Source of the DNA: JAIBJN01 sp963830885
GTDB lineage: Bacteria; Actinomycetota; Thermoleophilia; Gaiellales; Gaiellaceae
DNA: 64,000 nucleotides
NCBI GenBank assembly: GCA_963830885.1
Contig: CAWHOA010000022.1
Coordinates: 1 to 64,000, forward strand
Direction of reading: 5' to 3'
Both the position numbers and the translations under genes were made by a program. The notes beneath the pieces were generated by a model, which searched no databases, was not told the DNA's origin, and saw only the letters and a list, made by a program, of their open reading frames with translations. Positions 19,510 through 29,259 of this stretch are shown piece after piece; within the stretch, counting starts at the first letter, position 1; every line of letters begins with the position of its first letter.

Positions 19510-19538
19510 TTGGGCACCGTGGGAGCCATTGCTACACT
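19510..19538 (+). promoter_or_regulatory. promoter of the Fe-S carrier gene
   Basis: TTGGGC (19510-19515), 17-base spacer, TACACT (19533-19538). The start ATG follows 10 bases later, so the transcript has little or no leader. Confidence 0.55.
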
Positions 19539-19548
19539 CAGACCCAGG

Positions 19549-19944
19549 ATGGTCACCGTCACCGAGAACGCCGCCGCCAAGATCAGGGAACTGATGGCGC
19601 AGGAGCCGGAAGGCGATGTGAGCGTGCTCAGGATCGCCGTCCAGGGCGGCGGGTGCTCGGGCTTCCAGTACGCGCTCGGCTTCGACCGCGGTCCCCAGGA
19701 CGGGGACAACGAGGTCGAGATGCACGGCGTCAAGGTCGTTGTCGACCCGTTCAGCGCCCCGTACCTCGCGGGCTCCGAGATCGACTTCGTCGACGCCCTC
19801 ATGGGCGCGGGCTTCGCCATCAACAACCCGAACGTGCAGGCGGCGTGCGGCTGCGGCTCCTCCTTCCAGGCGAAGGACGAGGCGGGCGACGAGCCGGCCG
19901 CGGCCCATGCGGGCGGCGGCTGCGGCTCGGGCTGCTCCCACTAG
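19549..19944 (+). CDS. erpA: A-type iron-sulfur carrier (HesB/IscA/ErpA family)
   Basis: 131 residues. The three conserved cysteines of A-type carriers are present: GGGCSGFQYALGF and, near the C-terminus, ACGCGSSF. The family core is about 107 residues; this one has an extra tail AHAGGGCGSGCSH rich in Cys, His and Gly. It would deliver Fe-S clusters to apoproteins such as the complex I subunits or LipA encoded nearby. The symbol is tentative between erpA and iscA. Confidence 0.85.
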   Translation: MVTVTENAAAKIRELMAQEPEGDVSVLRIAVQGGGCSGFQYALGFDRGPQDGDNEVEMHGVKVVVDPFSAPYLAGSEIDFVDALMGAGFAINNPNVQAACGCGSSFQAKDEAGDEPAAAHAGGGCGSGCSH

Positions 19945-19966
19945 ATCCCCGCCGCTTCCTCGCGGG

Positions 19967-19972
19967 TAATCT
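19967..19972 (+). promoter_or_regulatory. candidate -10 (TAATCT) of the ferredoxin/flavodoxin reductase gene
   Basis: TAATCT ends 9 bases before GTG 19982, in the short gap after the Fe-S carrier gene. Confidence 0.4.
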
Positions 19973-19981
19973 GAGGCCGCG

Positions 19982-20992
19982 GTGAGCGAGCACCATCTCG
20001 TCGACATCACGATCATCGGCGCAGGCCCAGTCGGCCTCGCGGCGGCGTACTACGCGGGGCATCGCGACGCTTCCGTCCGCATCGTCGAGAGCCTCGGCCA
20101 GATCGGCGGCCAGCCCGCCGCGGTCTATCCGGAGAAGCACGTCTACGACGTCGCCGGCCACCCCAAGATCGGGGCCCAGGCGCTCGTCGACCTCTGCATG
20201 GAGCAGGGCCTCCAGTTCGGGGCCGAGGTCTTCCTGGCGCAGGAGGTCAAGGACCTCGAGCGCGTCAGCTCGAACGGCGAGGAGCACCTGATCCTCACGA
20301 CCCACCAGGGCGAGGCCTTCCCGACGCGCATGCTGATCGTCACCGCCGGGCACGGCGCATTCGAGCCGCGCAAGCTGGAGATCGAGGACATCGACGACTG
20401 GGAGGGGCGCGGGCTCCACTACTTCGTGCGGCGCAAGGAGGTCTTCAAGGACAAGACCTGCGTCATCGTCGGCGGCGGCGACTCCGCGCTCGACTGGACG
20501 CTCGGCCTGCAGGACACGGCGCGCCTGCCGATCACGCTCGTCCATCGCCGCGACCGCTTCCGCGCGCTCGAGTCCTCCGTCAACGAGGCCCGCGCGCTGG
20601 AGGGCGAGGGCGCCGTGCGCATCTGCACGTCCGCCGAGGTCCGCGCCGTGCGCGGCGACGGCGAGCTCGAGGCGGTCACGATCGAGGACACGTCGTCAGG
20701 CGAGAGCTTCGAGGTCGAGTGCAACGCGCTCATCACGCTGCTCGGGTTCCACTCCCACCTCGGCTCGATCGCCGACTGGGGGCTCGAGCTCCACGGAAAG
20801 CGCCAGGTGCTCGTGAACCCGGCGAACATGGAGACGACGATCCCGTGCGTCTACGGCGCGGGCGACGTCGCCGGCTACGAGGGGAAGATCACCCTCATCT
20901 CGGTCGGCTTCGGCGAGGCGGCCATCGCAGCGAACCAGGCGGTGGCGAAGATCCGCGGCGAGAAGGTCCAGCCCAAGTACTCCACGGACTAG
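19982..20992 (+). CDS. ferredoxin/flavodoxin-NADP+ reductase, thioredoxin-reductase-like (YumC type)
   Basis: 336 residues from GTG 19982. Two dinucleotide-binding motifs are present: GAGPVGLAAAYYAGH for FAD near residue 12 and VIVGGGDSALDW for NADP(H) near residue 162. It ends with CVYGAGDVAGYEGKITL. The CxxC redox pair of thioredoxin reductase is absent, which with the length points to the type 2 ferredoxin-NADP reductases. It would move electrons between NADPH and ferredoxin or flavodoxin. It faces the alcohol dehydrogenase gene across a strong hairpin. Confidence 0.85.
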   Translation: MSEHHLVDITIIGAGPVGLAAAYYAGHRDASVRIVESLGQIGGQPAAVYPEKHVYDVAGHPKIGAQALVDLCMEQGLQFGAEVFLAQEVKDLERVSSNGEEHLILTTHQGEAFPTRMLIVTAGHGAFEPRKLEIEDIDDWEGRGLHYFVRRKEVFKDKTCVIVGGGDSALDWTLGLQDTARLPITLVHRRDRFRALESSVNEARALEGEGAVRICTSAEVRAVRGDGELEAVTIEDTSSGESFEVECNALITLLGFHSHLGSIADWGLELHGKRQVLVNPANMETTIPCVYGAGDVAGYEGKITLISVGFGEAAIAANQAVAKIRGEKVQPKYSTD

Positions 20993-20998
20993 CGCGGT

Positions 20999-21028
20999 CG
21001 GGCCGGGCGCAATCCCACGCCCGGCCCG
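20999..21028. terminator. bidirectional terminator-like hairpin
   Basis: The 11-base arm CGGGCCGGGCG (20999-21009) pairs perfectly with CGCCCGGCCCG (21018-21028) around an 8-base loop, between convergent genes. Only TT follows on the plus side. Confidence 0.75.
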
Positions 21029-21039
21029 TTCCGGTTCGC

Positions 21040-22128
21040 TCAGGCGGTCGAGGCCATGAGCGCCGCCGGGGTCTCCCGGACGGCGCGCTCGCCCTCGAGC
21101 ACCACCTTGAGCGCGTTCGTCTCCGCAGCGGCCGCGAAGACGTCGTAGGCCTCCATCGTCTCCCCGAGCGGGAAGCGGTGGGTGGCGAAGACGGTCGGGT
21201 CGAGCCGGCCGCCTTCGATCAGCCGCAGGAGCTGCGGCGTCGTGAACGTGTCCACGAGGCCCGTCGTGATCGTGACGTCCCGGATCCACAGCTTCTCCAG
21301 GTGGAGCGTCGCCGCGTGCCCGTGGACGCCGACGTTCGCGACCCGCCCTCCCGGGCGGATCAGCTCGGCGCAGAGCTCGAACGTCTCGGGAACGCCGACG
21401 GCCTCGATGGCGACGTCGGCGCCGAGCCCGCCGGTCAGCTCGAGGACCGCCTCGACCGGATTCTCGGTGCCGTTGTTGACGGCCACGTCCGCGCCGAACG
21501 CGAGCGCCTGCTCGAGGCGGGCGTCGGCGAGGTCGATCGCGATCACGCGGCCCGGGGTGAGCAGGCGCGCGGTCATGATCGTCGCCAGCCCGATCGGGCC
21601 GGCTCCGACCACCGCGATGGTGTCGCCGGGCTGCACCTTGCCGTTCAGCACCCCGACCTCGTAGGCCGTCGGGAGGATGTCGGCGAGGAACAGCACCTGC
21701 TCGTCGCTCAGGCCCTCGGGCACCGGGTACACGGACGTGTCCGCGAACGGCACCCGCGTGTACTCCGCCTGGAGCCCGTCGATCAGGTGCCCGAGGATCC
21801 AGCCGCCTCCGCCGGTGCAGAGCCCGTAGTGCCCTTCGCGGCAGAAGCTGCAGCGTCCGCAGGCCGTGATGCAGGAGACGAGGACGCGGTCGCCCTCGGC
21901 GACCGTCGTGACCGCGTCGCCCTTGGCCACGATCGTGCCGACGGCCTCGTGGCCGAGGATCCGGCCGGGCTCGACGGTCGGGACGTCGCCCTTGAGGATG
22001 TGGAGGTCGGTTCCGCAGATGGTCGAGGAGCCGATCTCGACGACGACGTCGGTGGGCTCCCTGACCGCCGGGTCGGGGACGGTCTCCCACGTCCGGACGC
22101 CGGGGCCTCCATAGGTGAGTGCCTTCAT
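21040..22128 (-). CDS. zinc-dependent alcohol dehydrogenase (medium-chain family)
   Basis: 362 residues from ATG 22128, preceded by a strong AAAGGAGGTG ribosome site at 7-base spacing. Catalytic zinc ligands are in STICGTDLH and GHEAVGTI; the structural zinc cysteines are in CGRCSFCREGHYGLC. The NAD(P) motif is VVGAGPIGLAT. Short- or secondary-alcohol oxidation is likely; the substrate is unknown. It follows the laccase gene on the same strand after 105 bases. Confidence 0.88.
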   Translation of the reverse strand: MKALTYGGPGVRTWETVPDPAVREPTDVVVEIGSSTICGTDLHILKGDVPTVEPGRILGHEAVGTIVAKGDAVTTVAEGDRVLVSCITACGRCSFCREGHYGLCTGGGGWILGHLIDGLQAEYTRVPFADTSVYPVPEGLSDEQVLFLADILPTAYEVGVLNGKVQPGDTIAVVGAGPIGLATIMTARLLTPGRVIAIDLADARLEQALAFGADVAVNNGTENPVEAVLELTGGLGADVAIEAVGVPETFELCAELIRPGGRVANVGVHGHAATLHLEKLWIRDVTITTGLVDTFTTPQLLRLIEGGRLDPTVFATHRFPLGETMEAYDVFAAAAETNALKVVLEGERAVRETPAALMASTA

Positions 22129-22233
22129 GACGGCACCTCCTTTCGGTTGCTCGGACTCAGCCTTACGGCCGTGACGCCCGCCGGCATCGGCGGGCGCCAC
22201 GATCGGGAGTGCGTGATTCCCCGCAGCCCGGGG

Positions 22234-24313
22234 CTACGTGGGCTGGCCCGGCTGCACCGGGCCGATGCGGTAGGGCCGCATCATCTCGTTGTCCTCGTGC
22301 TCGACGATGTGGCAGTGCCAGACGAACTGGCCGGGATTGGTGAACCGCAGCCGCAGCCTGGTCACCTGACCCGGGTAGGCCACGACGCTGTCCTTGAGGC
22401 CGGTCTCCCAGGACTCGGGTGGCGTCGGCACCGATCCTTGATCGACTTGAACCTCACTCGTGTCTTCGTTGATGAAGATGTTCTGCCGGTTGACGACCTC
22501 GAAGGCCACCTCGTGGATGTGGATGGGGTGGGCGTCGGCACTGGCGTTGTACAGCTCCCAGACCTCCGTGGTGCCCACGGCCGGGTTCTCCGTTTCTGGG
22601 TCCGCCCATTCCCGCTCCATCCAAACGCCTGGTGCGAGATTGGGATCGCCGGCGACGGTGCCGAGCAAGGCTACCGCGGGGCCGTCGAAGAAGGCCGAGG
22701 GCCTCTCCAGGAGCGCGAGCGGGCGCGTGACGGTCGCCGGTGGAAGTGGAGTGATCGCCGGCAGCTGCAGGAACATGGGCGGAGTGGTGGGATCCTGAGC
22801 GACCGCCGGCACGACGCGGAACTCCATGACCTGGCCGGTGGTGCCCGGGTCGGCGACCGGGAAGTCGACCCCCGGGACGCCGCCGCCGAATGGCTCGTCG
22901 GGGCCGACGTTGGCGAGGACGTAGTTGCCGACCCCCACGTTGGTGAAGTCGACGATCATGTCCGCCCGTTCGGCCAGGCCCATCAGCAGCCGGTTGCCGT
23001 TGGTGTCGGTCAGGTTGACCGGCGCCGCCAGGAACCCGCCCTCGTTGCCGATCTGCCAGACCTCGACGCCGGGGATCTCGTTGAAGTCGAGGATGAGAAA
23101 GCGTGACTGGCAGCCGTTCAGGAAGCGGAGCCGGTAGCGGCGCTGCTCCACCCTCTGGAACGGCCAGGTGGCGCCGTTGACCATGATCGTGTTCCCGAAG
23201 AACTCGGGGTTCCAGATCGGCGAGATGTCGGTCTCGGGGATGTACGGTCCCGTGATGCCGTCGAAGAACGCCCGCGTGTCCGGGTAGAACAGGGACCCGT
23301 CGTCGTTGAACGAGCGGTCCTGGACGGCGATCGGGATCTCGTAGTAGGTCTTGTTGGGCGGGAACCGGTCGCCCTCGCTGGGGGCGGGGCTGGGGAGGAC
23401 GGCCGTGGTGCCGGTGCGGCTGTCCAGGATCGCCTTGTCGCCCTCAGGGCCGCCGCGGACCAGGAAGAAGCCCGCCGGGCCCGCGTACACGTTGAGCCGG
23501 GTCATGCCGAGCGCATGGTCGTGGTACCACAGCGTCGACTCGCGCTGGTCATTGGGGTACTGGAAGGTCGCGAACCCCGGACCCCAGTTGACGGCGAACT
23601 TCGATGCGGCCTTCCCTGCGAAGAAGTTGTACCAGGTGCCCTCGGTCGCGTAGCCCGCGGGAATGTTGGCCGCGGCCGGCAGATACCAAGCCTCGGCGTA
23701 GCCGTCGCTCTCGTCGCCCACACCGACGGCGCCGTGCAGGTGCGTCACGATCGGCACCGGACCGGTGTAAGGACCGGGGGTTGAGCCGAAACCGGGGCGC
23801 GAGTCCCGGCCTGCCACTCCGCCGGGTGGGTTGGCCCAGTGCAGCGTTTGGTCCACGGGCAGCAGGTGCGGGAGGTAGTTCCCGTTCGCGTCCTTGAGGT
23901 CGTTGATCCACTTGATCCGCACCGGCCGCTTCCACTGCGACTCGATCGTGAGCGAGGGCGCGTTGTGGAGGAGCAGTCCGCTTCTTGCTGGCCGAGGCCA
24001 CGGCGCCGTAGCCCCAGACGGTCGTGGCCGGCATCCCTGCCGGCAGGATCTGCTCATCGAACTGCTTCATGGAGATCTCGTAGTAGTCGGCGGGCTTGCC
24101 GCCCGGCATGGTGAGAGTGCCCGCCCGCGGCATCACGGGCGGAATGAGCAGCGGAGTCTGGTATTTGGGTATCGAACCTGGATCCAGGATCGGCTGGGCG
24201 AGTGCCGGATTCGGGAAGAGGACGTTCCCGAGACCGAGCCGGTTGCCCAGTACCATGCCTGCGCCTGCTCCGGCTCCGATCTGCAGAAGCCGCAACCTGG
24301 TGATGGCCGACAT
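22234..24313 (-). CDS. multicopper oxidase, CotA-like laccase, frame broken once
   Basis: Start ATG 24313 with an AAGGAGGTG ribosome site. The N-terminus is signal-like (RLRLLQIGAGAGAGMVLG), resembling a Tat peptide but with RLR in place of RR. Copper-binding motifs in order: THLHGAVGVGD, LWYHDHALGMTRLNVYAG, HPIHIHEVAF and WHCHIVEHEDNEMMRPY, i.e. type 1 and trinuclear sites. An extra base near 23980 splits the frame between SASKK and GLLLHNAPSLTIE. About 690 residues when repaired, close to spore-coat laccase/bilirubin oxidase relatives. It oxidises phenolics or metals with O2. Confidence 0.85.
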
Positions 24314-24434
24314 CGTGGCACCTCCTTGGGCCGCTAAGGGAGGCAATCGTCCCCGACCGGGGCCGCCGTTCCATCAGGATCCTCCCGGATCCACGCCCCG
24401 TGTTTTCCCGCAGCTTCCCGAACCCGTCTCCGAC

Positions 24435-24440
24435 TAGACT
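24435..24440 (+). promoter_or_regulatory. candidate -10 (TAGACT) of the fumarase gene
   Basis: TAGACT ends 7 bases before GTG 24448 (another GTG lies at 24442). Leaderless-type arrangement. Confidence 0.45.
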
Positions 24441-24447
24441 CGTGAGC

Positions 24448-25776
24448 GTGAGCGAGACCGCGCCGCGCGAGCTGTGGGGAGGCGAGACCCGCAAGGCCGT
24501 CGAGAACTTCCCCGTCTCCGGCGAGCCGATCCCGGTGCCCGTCGCGCGCTGGCTCGGCCGCGTCAAGGCGGCGGCCGCGCGGGCGAACGCCGAGCTCGGC
24601 CTGCTGGACGCCGACAAGGCCGAGCGGATCGCGGCGGCCGCCGACCGCGTCGCCGCGGGAGAGTTCGACGACCAGTTCCCGATCGACGTCTTCCAGACGG
24701 GCTCGGGCACGTCGTCGAACATGAACGCGAACGAGGTGATCGCCGCGCTCGCCGGCGAGGACGTTCACGCGAACGACGACGTCAACATGGGCCAGTCGTC
24801 CAACGACGTCTTCCCGTCAGCGGTCCACCTTGCCGCGCTCGACCGGCTGGTCAACGACCTGGTCCCGAGCCTGACGACGCTCGCCGAGTCGCTCGAGCGC
24901 AAGGCAGAGGAGTTCGCCGACCTGGTCAAGTCGGGCCGGACGCACCTGATGGACGCCGTCCCGGTGACCCTCGGCCAGGAGTTCGGCGGCTATGCCGCCC
25001 AGGTGCGCCAGGGGATCGCCCGCGTCGAGTCCACCCTCGAGCGCGTCGGCCAGATCCCGCTCGGCGGAACGGCGACCGGAACCGGCCTGAACACGCACCC
25101 CGAGTTCGCCGAGCGGGTGCGTGGGAAGCTCTCGGCGGACACCGGTCTGACCATCCTTCCTCCCGCCGATCCATTCGAGGCGCAGGCCGCGCGCGACGCC
25201 CTCGTCGAGGCGTCGGGACAGCTCAAGGTCGTCGCCGTCTCGCTGACGAAGATCGCCAACGACATTCGCTGGATGGGCTCCGGCCCGCGCGCCGGGCTGG
25301 CCGAGATCGCCCTCCCCGAGCTCCAGAAGGGCAGCTCGATCATGCCGGGCAAGGTCAACCCGGTCATCCCCGAGGTCGTCACCCAGGTGTCCGCGCAGGT
25401 GATCGGAAACGACGCCGCGATCACGGTCGGCGGCCTTCAGGGGCACTTCGAGCTCAACGTCTTCATCCCGATGATGGCGCGCAACCTGCTCGGGTCGATC
25501 GGCCTGCTCGCCGCGGCCTCGCGGCTCTTCGCGGAGAAGTGCGTCGACGGGATCGAGCCGAACCGCGAGACGCTGGAGCGCTATGCCGAGCTGACGCTCT
25601 CCGCCGCGACCGCGCTCAACCCGCACATCGGGTACGACCGGGCCTGCGAGATCGTGAAGGAGGCCGCCTCGTCCGGCCGCTCGCTCCGCGAGGTCGCCCG
25701 CGACGCCGGGATCGACGAGGAGACGCTGGACGCTGCGCTCGACTACCGCAAGATGGCGCGGCCCCACGGATCTTGA
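24448..25776 (+). CDS. fumC: class II fumarate hydratase
   Basis: About 442 residues from GTG 24448. Converts fumarate to malate in the TCA cycle. Diagnostic segments: FQTGSGTSSNMNANEV, NMGQSSNDVFPSAVH, KSGRTHLMDAVPVTLGQE and the superfamily signature GSSIMPGKVNPVIPE. The N-terminal LWGGETRKAVENFPVSG distinguishes fumarase from aspartase-like relatives. The frame is intact; convergent with lipA across 170 bases of non-coding sequence. Confidence 0.95.
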   Translation: MSETAPRELWGGETRKAVENFPVSGEPIPVPVARWLGRVKAAAARANAELGLLDADKAERIAAAADRVAAGEFDDQFPIDVFQTGSGTSSNMNANEVIAALAGEDVHANDDVNMGQSSNDVFPSAVHLAALDRLVNDLVPSLTTLAESLERKAEEFADLVKSGRTHLMDAVPVTLGQEFGGYAAQVRQGIARVESTLERVGQIPLGGTATGTGLNTHPEFAERVRGKLSADTGLTILPPADPFEAQAARDALVEASGQLKVVAVSLTKIANDIRWMGSGPRAGLAEIALPELQKGSSIMPGKVNPVIPEVVTQVSAQVIGNDAAITVGGLQGHFELNVFIPMMARNLLGSIGLLAAASRLFAEKCVDGIEPNRETLERYAELTLSAATALNPHIGYDRACEIVKEAASSGRSLREVARDAGIDEETLDAALDYRKMARPHGS

Positions 25777-25947
25777 CAGCTCCGTCTTGGTGTCATTGAC
25801 TTTCTGATCCCAGCGCGCACCGGGACGCCGCGAGGGGAGATCTCGTACGAGGCGTCGGGGCTCGCCCTTCGCGACCTCCCGGTCGGCCGTTGGGGGAGAG
25901 CCGCGTGAGGAGAGCCGTCGTCAGGGCGGCTCCCTCCGTCTAGAAGG

Positions 25948-26869
25948 TCAGTAGGCGACCGCGCCGCGGCCGGTCTCGGCCGCGTGGCGCTGCTCGTCGG
26001 CGCGGTACGACGAGCGGACGAGCGGGCCCGAGAAGACGGAGCCGAAGCCCATCGCCTCGCCCTGCTCCCGGAACCAGCGGAACTCGTCGGGGTGCACCCA
26101 GCGGTCGATCGGCGCGTGGCGCGACGAGGGCTGCAGGTACTGGCCGATCGTGACCACGTCGACGCCGTGCTCGCGCAGGTCGGTCATCGTCTCGACGACC
26201 TCGTCGTTCGTCTCGCCGAGGCCGACGATGATTCCGGACTTCGTCAGCACGGGGTAGGCGGCGAGCTCCTTCGCGCGGCGGAGCAGCCAGAGCGCCTTGT
26301 CGTAGGACGCCTTCGCGCCGCGCATCTTCCTGTGCAGCCGGCGCACCGTCTCGATGTTGTGGTTGAAGACCTCGGGCCGGGCGGCCAGCACGGTGGCCAG
26401 CGCGTCCTCCTCCACCCCGAGGAAGTCGGGCGTCAAGCACCTCGACGGAAGCATCGGGCAGCTTCTTCTTCAGGGCCCGGATCGTCGCCGCGTAGTGGGC
26501 GGCGCCGCGGTCGGGGACGTCGTCGCGGTCGACCGAGGTGACGACGACGTGCTTCAGGCCCATCTGCGCCGCCGCCTGGGCGAGCCGGAGCGGCTCGAGC
26601 GGGTCGGGCGGCGAGCCGGGCCTGCCGGAGTGGACGTAGCAGTACCGGCACGCGCGCGTGCACGTGTCCCCGAGGATCTGGAAGGTCGCGGTGCCGCGGC
26701 CCCAGCACTCGCCGATGTTGGGGCAGCGGGCCTCCTCGCAGATCGTGTTCAGGCCCTGGCCGTGCAGGAGCGAGCGCACCTCGAAGTAGCGCGAGTCCGC
26801 GCTCGGCGCGCGCACCTTCATCCACTCCGGGCGCCGCGGGCGCTCAGCTACCGGCAGTGACTTGTTCAA
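25948..26869 (-). CDS. lipA: lipoyl synthase, frame broken once
   Basis: Radical SAM enzyme inserting two sulfurs into octanoyl groups on lipoyl domains. The auxiliary cluster motif CEEARCPNIGECW and the radical SAM motif CTRACRYC are present, then VTSVDRDDVPDRGA. One extra base near 26436 shifts the frame within VEVL / TPDFLG; the rest (VFNHNIETVRRLHRKMR, KSGIIVGLGETNDEV, YLQPSSRHAPIDRWVHPDEF) is intact. The likely start is TTG 26869, overlapping the end of lipB. About 306 residues when repaired. Confidence 0.92.
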
Positions 26870-27620
26870 TGCCGACCGCCTCCCCGGATCGCGTCGAGGA
26901 CTGCATGGGCTTCGCCGAGATCTTCTCATGCGCCGGCTGGGGCCAGAGCCCGGCGCCGTCCTCGGCCGGGAGCTCCTCGAAGGCCAGGCCGAAGACCTCC
27001 TCCAGCGCCGTCGCCGCGAGCGGGCGCACCTCGTCGACCGTCAGCGGACGGTCGAGCTCGCGCGCAAGCGTCGTGAAGGCTGCGTCCTCGAGCCCGCAGG
27101 CCGTGATCCAGTCCGTGAACGGGGCCGGGTCGAGGTCGACGTTGAGCGCGTAGCCGTGCGTCGTCACCCAGCGGGCGATGTGCACGCCGATGGAGGCGAG
27201 CTTGCGCGGCGGCGACTCGAGCCAGACCCCGGTGAGCCCCTCGATGCGGGTCGCCTCGACGCCGAGCGCGGCTCCGGTGCGGATCACCGCCTCCTCCAGG
27301 TCGCGGACGTAGCGCTTCACGTCGCGCCCGTGGCGGTTGAGGTCGAGGATCGGGTAGCAGACGAGCTGCCCGGGCCCGTGGAAGGTCGACTTCCCGCCTC
27401 GGTCGGTCTCGACGACGTCGACCTCCGCGGCGGCGGGCACGTGGACCTCGGCGCCCTCGTCCGTGCGGCGGCCGAGCGTGATCACCGGCGGATGCTCCAG
27501 GAGGACGACCGTGTCCGGGATCGCGCCCTGCGAGACCGCGGCCGCGAGTGCCCGCTGCAGATCCCAGGCCTCCCTGTAGGGCACCCGTCCCAGGTTCAGC
27601 AGGTACGCGCCGCGCTTCAC
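26844..27620 (-). CDS. lipB: octanoyl-ACP:protein N-octanoyltransferase
   Basis: 258 residues from GTG 27620. Transfers octanoate to lipoyl domains before LipA acts. Motifs: LEHPPVITLGRRTDEG, GGKSTFHGPGQLVCYPILDL, KLASIGVHIARWVTTHGYALNV (catalytic lysine) and ITACGLEDAAF (catalytic cysteine). The C-terminus is about 25-30 residues longer than usual, with a low-complexity tail overlapping lipA. It sits between E2 and lipA, so lipoylation enzymes are made with their target complex. Confidence 0.94.
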   Translation of the reverse strand: MKRGAYLLNLGRVPYREAWDLQRALAAAVSQGAIPDTVVLLEHPPVITLGRRTDEGAEVHVPAAAEVDVVETDRGGKSTFHGPGQLVCYPILDLNRHGRDVKRYVRDLEEAVIRTGAALGVEATRIEGLTGVWLESPPRKLASIGVHIARWVTTHGYALNVDLDPAPFTDWITACGLEDAAFTTLARELDRPLTVDEVRPLAATALEEVFGLAFEELPAEDGAGLWPQPAHEKISAKPMQSSTRSGEAVGIEQVTAGS

Positions 27621-27849
27621 GCCGTAAGCGTAGTCGGCACACCGCTGTCCCCGGCGGGCACGGCCCAGTGCCTGGCACCGGGACGTGGCCAGAAGCGACT
27701 CGGCCCCGCCCAGCGCCGGTGCGCGCCGGCGCCGTGCCGTGCGCGGAGTGGAGCGGAAGGCTCGACCTGGCCCGGCCGCGGCGGACACGGCCAAGTGCCT
27801 GGCACCGAACTGTCCCCGGCGGACACGCCCCAGGCGCGGCCGGAAAGGA
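27621..27849. repeat. intergenic repeat cluster between E2 and lipB
   Basis: Three partial direct copies of a unit beginning CTGTCCCCGGCGG and containing CACGGCCMAG and the palindrome GTGCCTGGCAC. Copy 1 is at 27645-27680, copy 2 at about 27777-27807 (lacking the first bases) and copy 3 at about 27810-27836 (first half only). The spacer between copies 1 and 2 is G+C-rich and non-coding. No transposase is nearby. It looks like a dispersed intergenic repeat. Confidence 0.7.
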
Positions 27850-29259
27850 CTAGTAGTCCGACTCGCCCCAGGCTCTGGAGCCGCTCGCGCAGGTCGCGGA
27901 GGAAGCGGCCCGCCAGCGCGCCGTCGACCAGGCGGTGGTCGTACGTGAGGGTGACGTTCATGATCGACCGGATGGCGATGACGTCGTCGCCCAGCTCGTC
28001 CTGGACGACCCACGGGCGCTTGACGACCGCGTAGGTGCCGAGGATCCCCGCCTGCGGCTGGCTGATCACCGGCGTCCCGTGGAACGTGCCGTACCCGCCT
28101 GGGTTCGTGATCGTGAAGGTGCCGCCCTGGACGTCCTCGGGGAGGAGCTTCTTGTCGCGGGCGCGGGCGGCGATGTCGGCGATCGCCTTGGCCATGCCCG
28201 AGCAGGTTCAGCGTCTCGGCGTTCCTGATGACCGGGACGATCAGGCCCTTGCCGTCCGCAAGCTCCACCGCGAAGCCGAGGTTGACGTAGCTGCGGGTGA
28301 CGATCGAGTCGCCGCGCAGCTCGCCGTTGATCCAGGGGTAGTCCCTCAGCGTGTCGACCGCGGCCCGCGCGACGAAGGCGAGGTAGGTCGGGTTGACGCC
28401 GTAGGCGGCCTGCCACTCCTTCTTCAGCTTCTGCCGGAGCGCGGCCACCTTCGACATGTCGACCTCGATCGCGCTGGTCACGTGCGCGGAGGTGTCGAGC
28501 GAGCGGCGCATGTGCTCGGCGATGCCGCGGCGCATCGCGGACATGGCCTCGACCGACTCGCCCGCCTGGGCCTCGGCCGGCGCGGGAGCGGGAGTGGGCG
28601 CGGGCGCGGCTGCGGGCGCCTCGGCCGGAGCGCGGAGCGGCCGGGGCGGGAGGAGCAGCAGCCGGAGCCGCCGCGCCGGACTCGATGAAGCCGAGGATGT
28701 CCTTCTTGGTCACGCGCCCGCCACGGCCCGTGCCGGGAACCTGCGCGACGTCGACGCCGTGCTCGGCCGCGATGCGCGCGACGACGGGAGAGACGAAGCG
28801 CGCACCGTTCTCCTGGCCGTCGGGCCCCGGAGTCGCCACGGCCGGCGCCGCGGGCGTCTCGACCGGAGCCGACGCTGTCGGCGTCTCGCCCTCGGCGCCC
28901 GAGGCGGCGGCGCTCTCCGCGGCGGCCTCCTGGGTCGCCGGCTCGGGGACCTCCTCGGCCGCGGGCGGCGCCTCGGCCGGAGCGGGCGTCGGCGCCGGAG
29001 CCGCCGCGCCCTCGGGCGCGATCACGGCCAGCTTCGTGCCCACCTCGACGGTCTCGCCCTCCTGGACCAGGATCTGCTGGACGATCCCGGAGGCGGGGCT
29101 CGGGACCTCGGTGTCCACCTTGTCGGTGGAGATCTCGAGCAGCGTCTCGTCGGCCTCGATCGCCTCGCCCTCGGCCTTGGCCCACTTCGTGATCGTGCCC
29201 TCCGAGACGGAGACGCCCATCTGGGGCATGACGACGTCGACGAGGGTGCCCGTTGCCAT
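27850..29259 (-). CDS. 2-oxoacid dehydrogenase E2 (dihydrolipoamide acyltransferase), frame broken three times
   Basis: Start ATG 29259 overlaps the E1 beta stop (TGATG). Domains: lipoyl domain with LEISTDKVDTEV (lipoyl-lysine near residue 43), Ala/Pro/Glu-rich linker, subunit-binding domain FVSPVVARIAAEHGVDV with GTGRGGRVTKKDIL, and catalytic domain ending in the active-site TYDHRLVDGALAG. Three one-base insertions break the frame near 28632, 28196 and 27868. With the last removed the protein ends LQSLGESDY at a TAG (27850-27852); otherwise it runs falsely into repeats. About 470 residues when repaired. The acyl specificity (pyruvate versus branched-chain) is not resolved. Confidence 0.9.

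Noticed and set aside
25790..25910. Short frame (IDFLIPARTGTPRGEIS...) between fumC and lipA
   Set aside because: No start with a ribosome site, no recognised family, very short; not reported as a gene.
27617..27849. C-terminal extension of E2 through the repeats to a GTGA overlap with lipB
   Set aside because: Removing one C at about 27868 gives a normal E2 end (LQSLGESDY, TAG). The extension is repeat-derived and lacks homology-like character, so I treat it as an error product.
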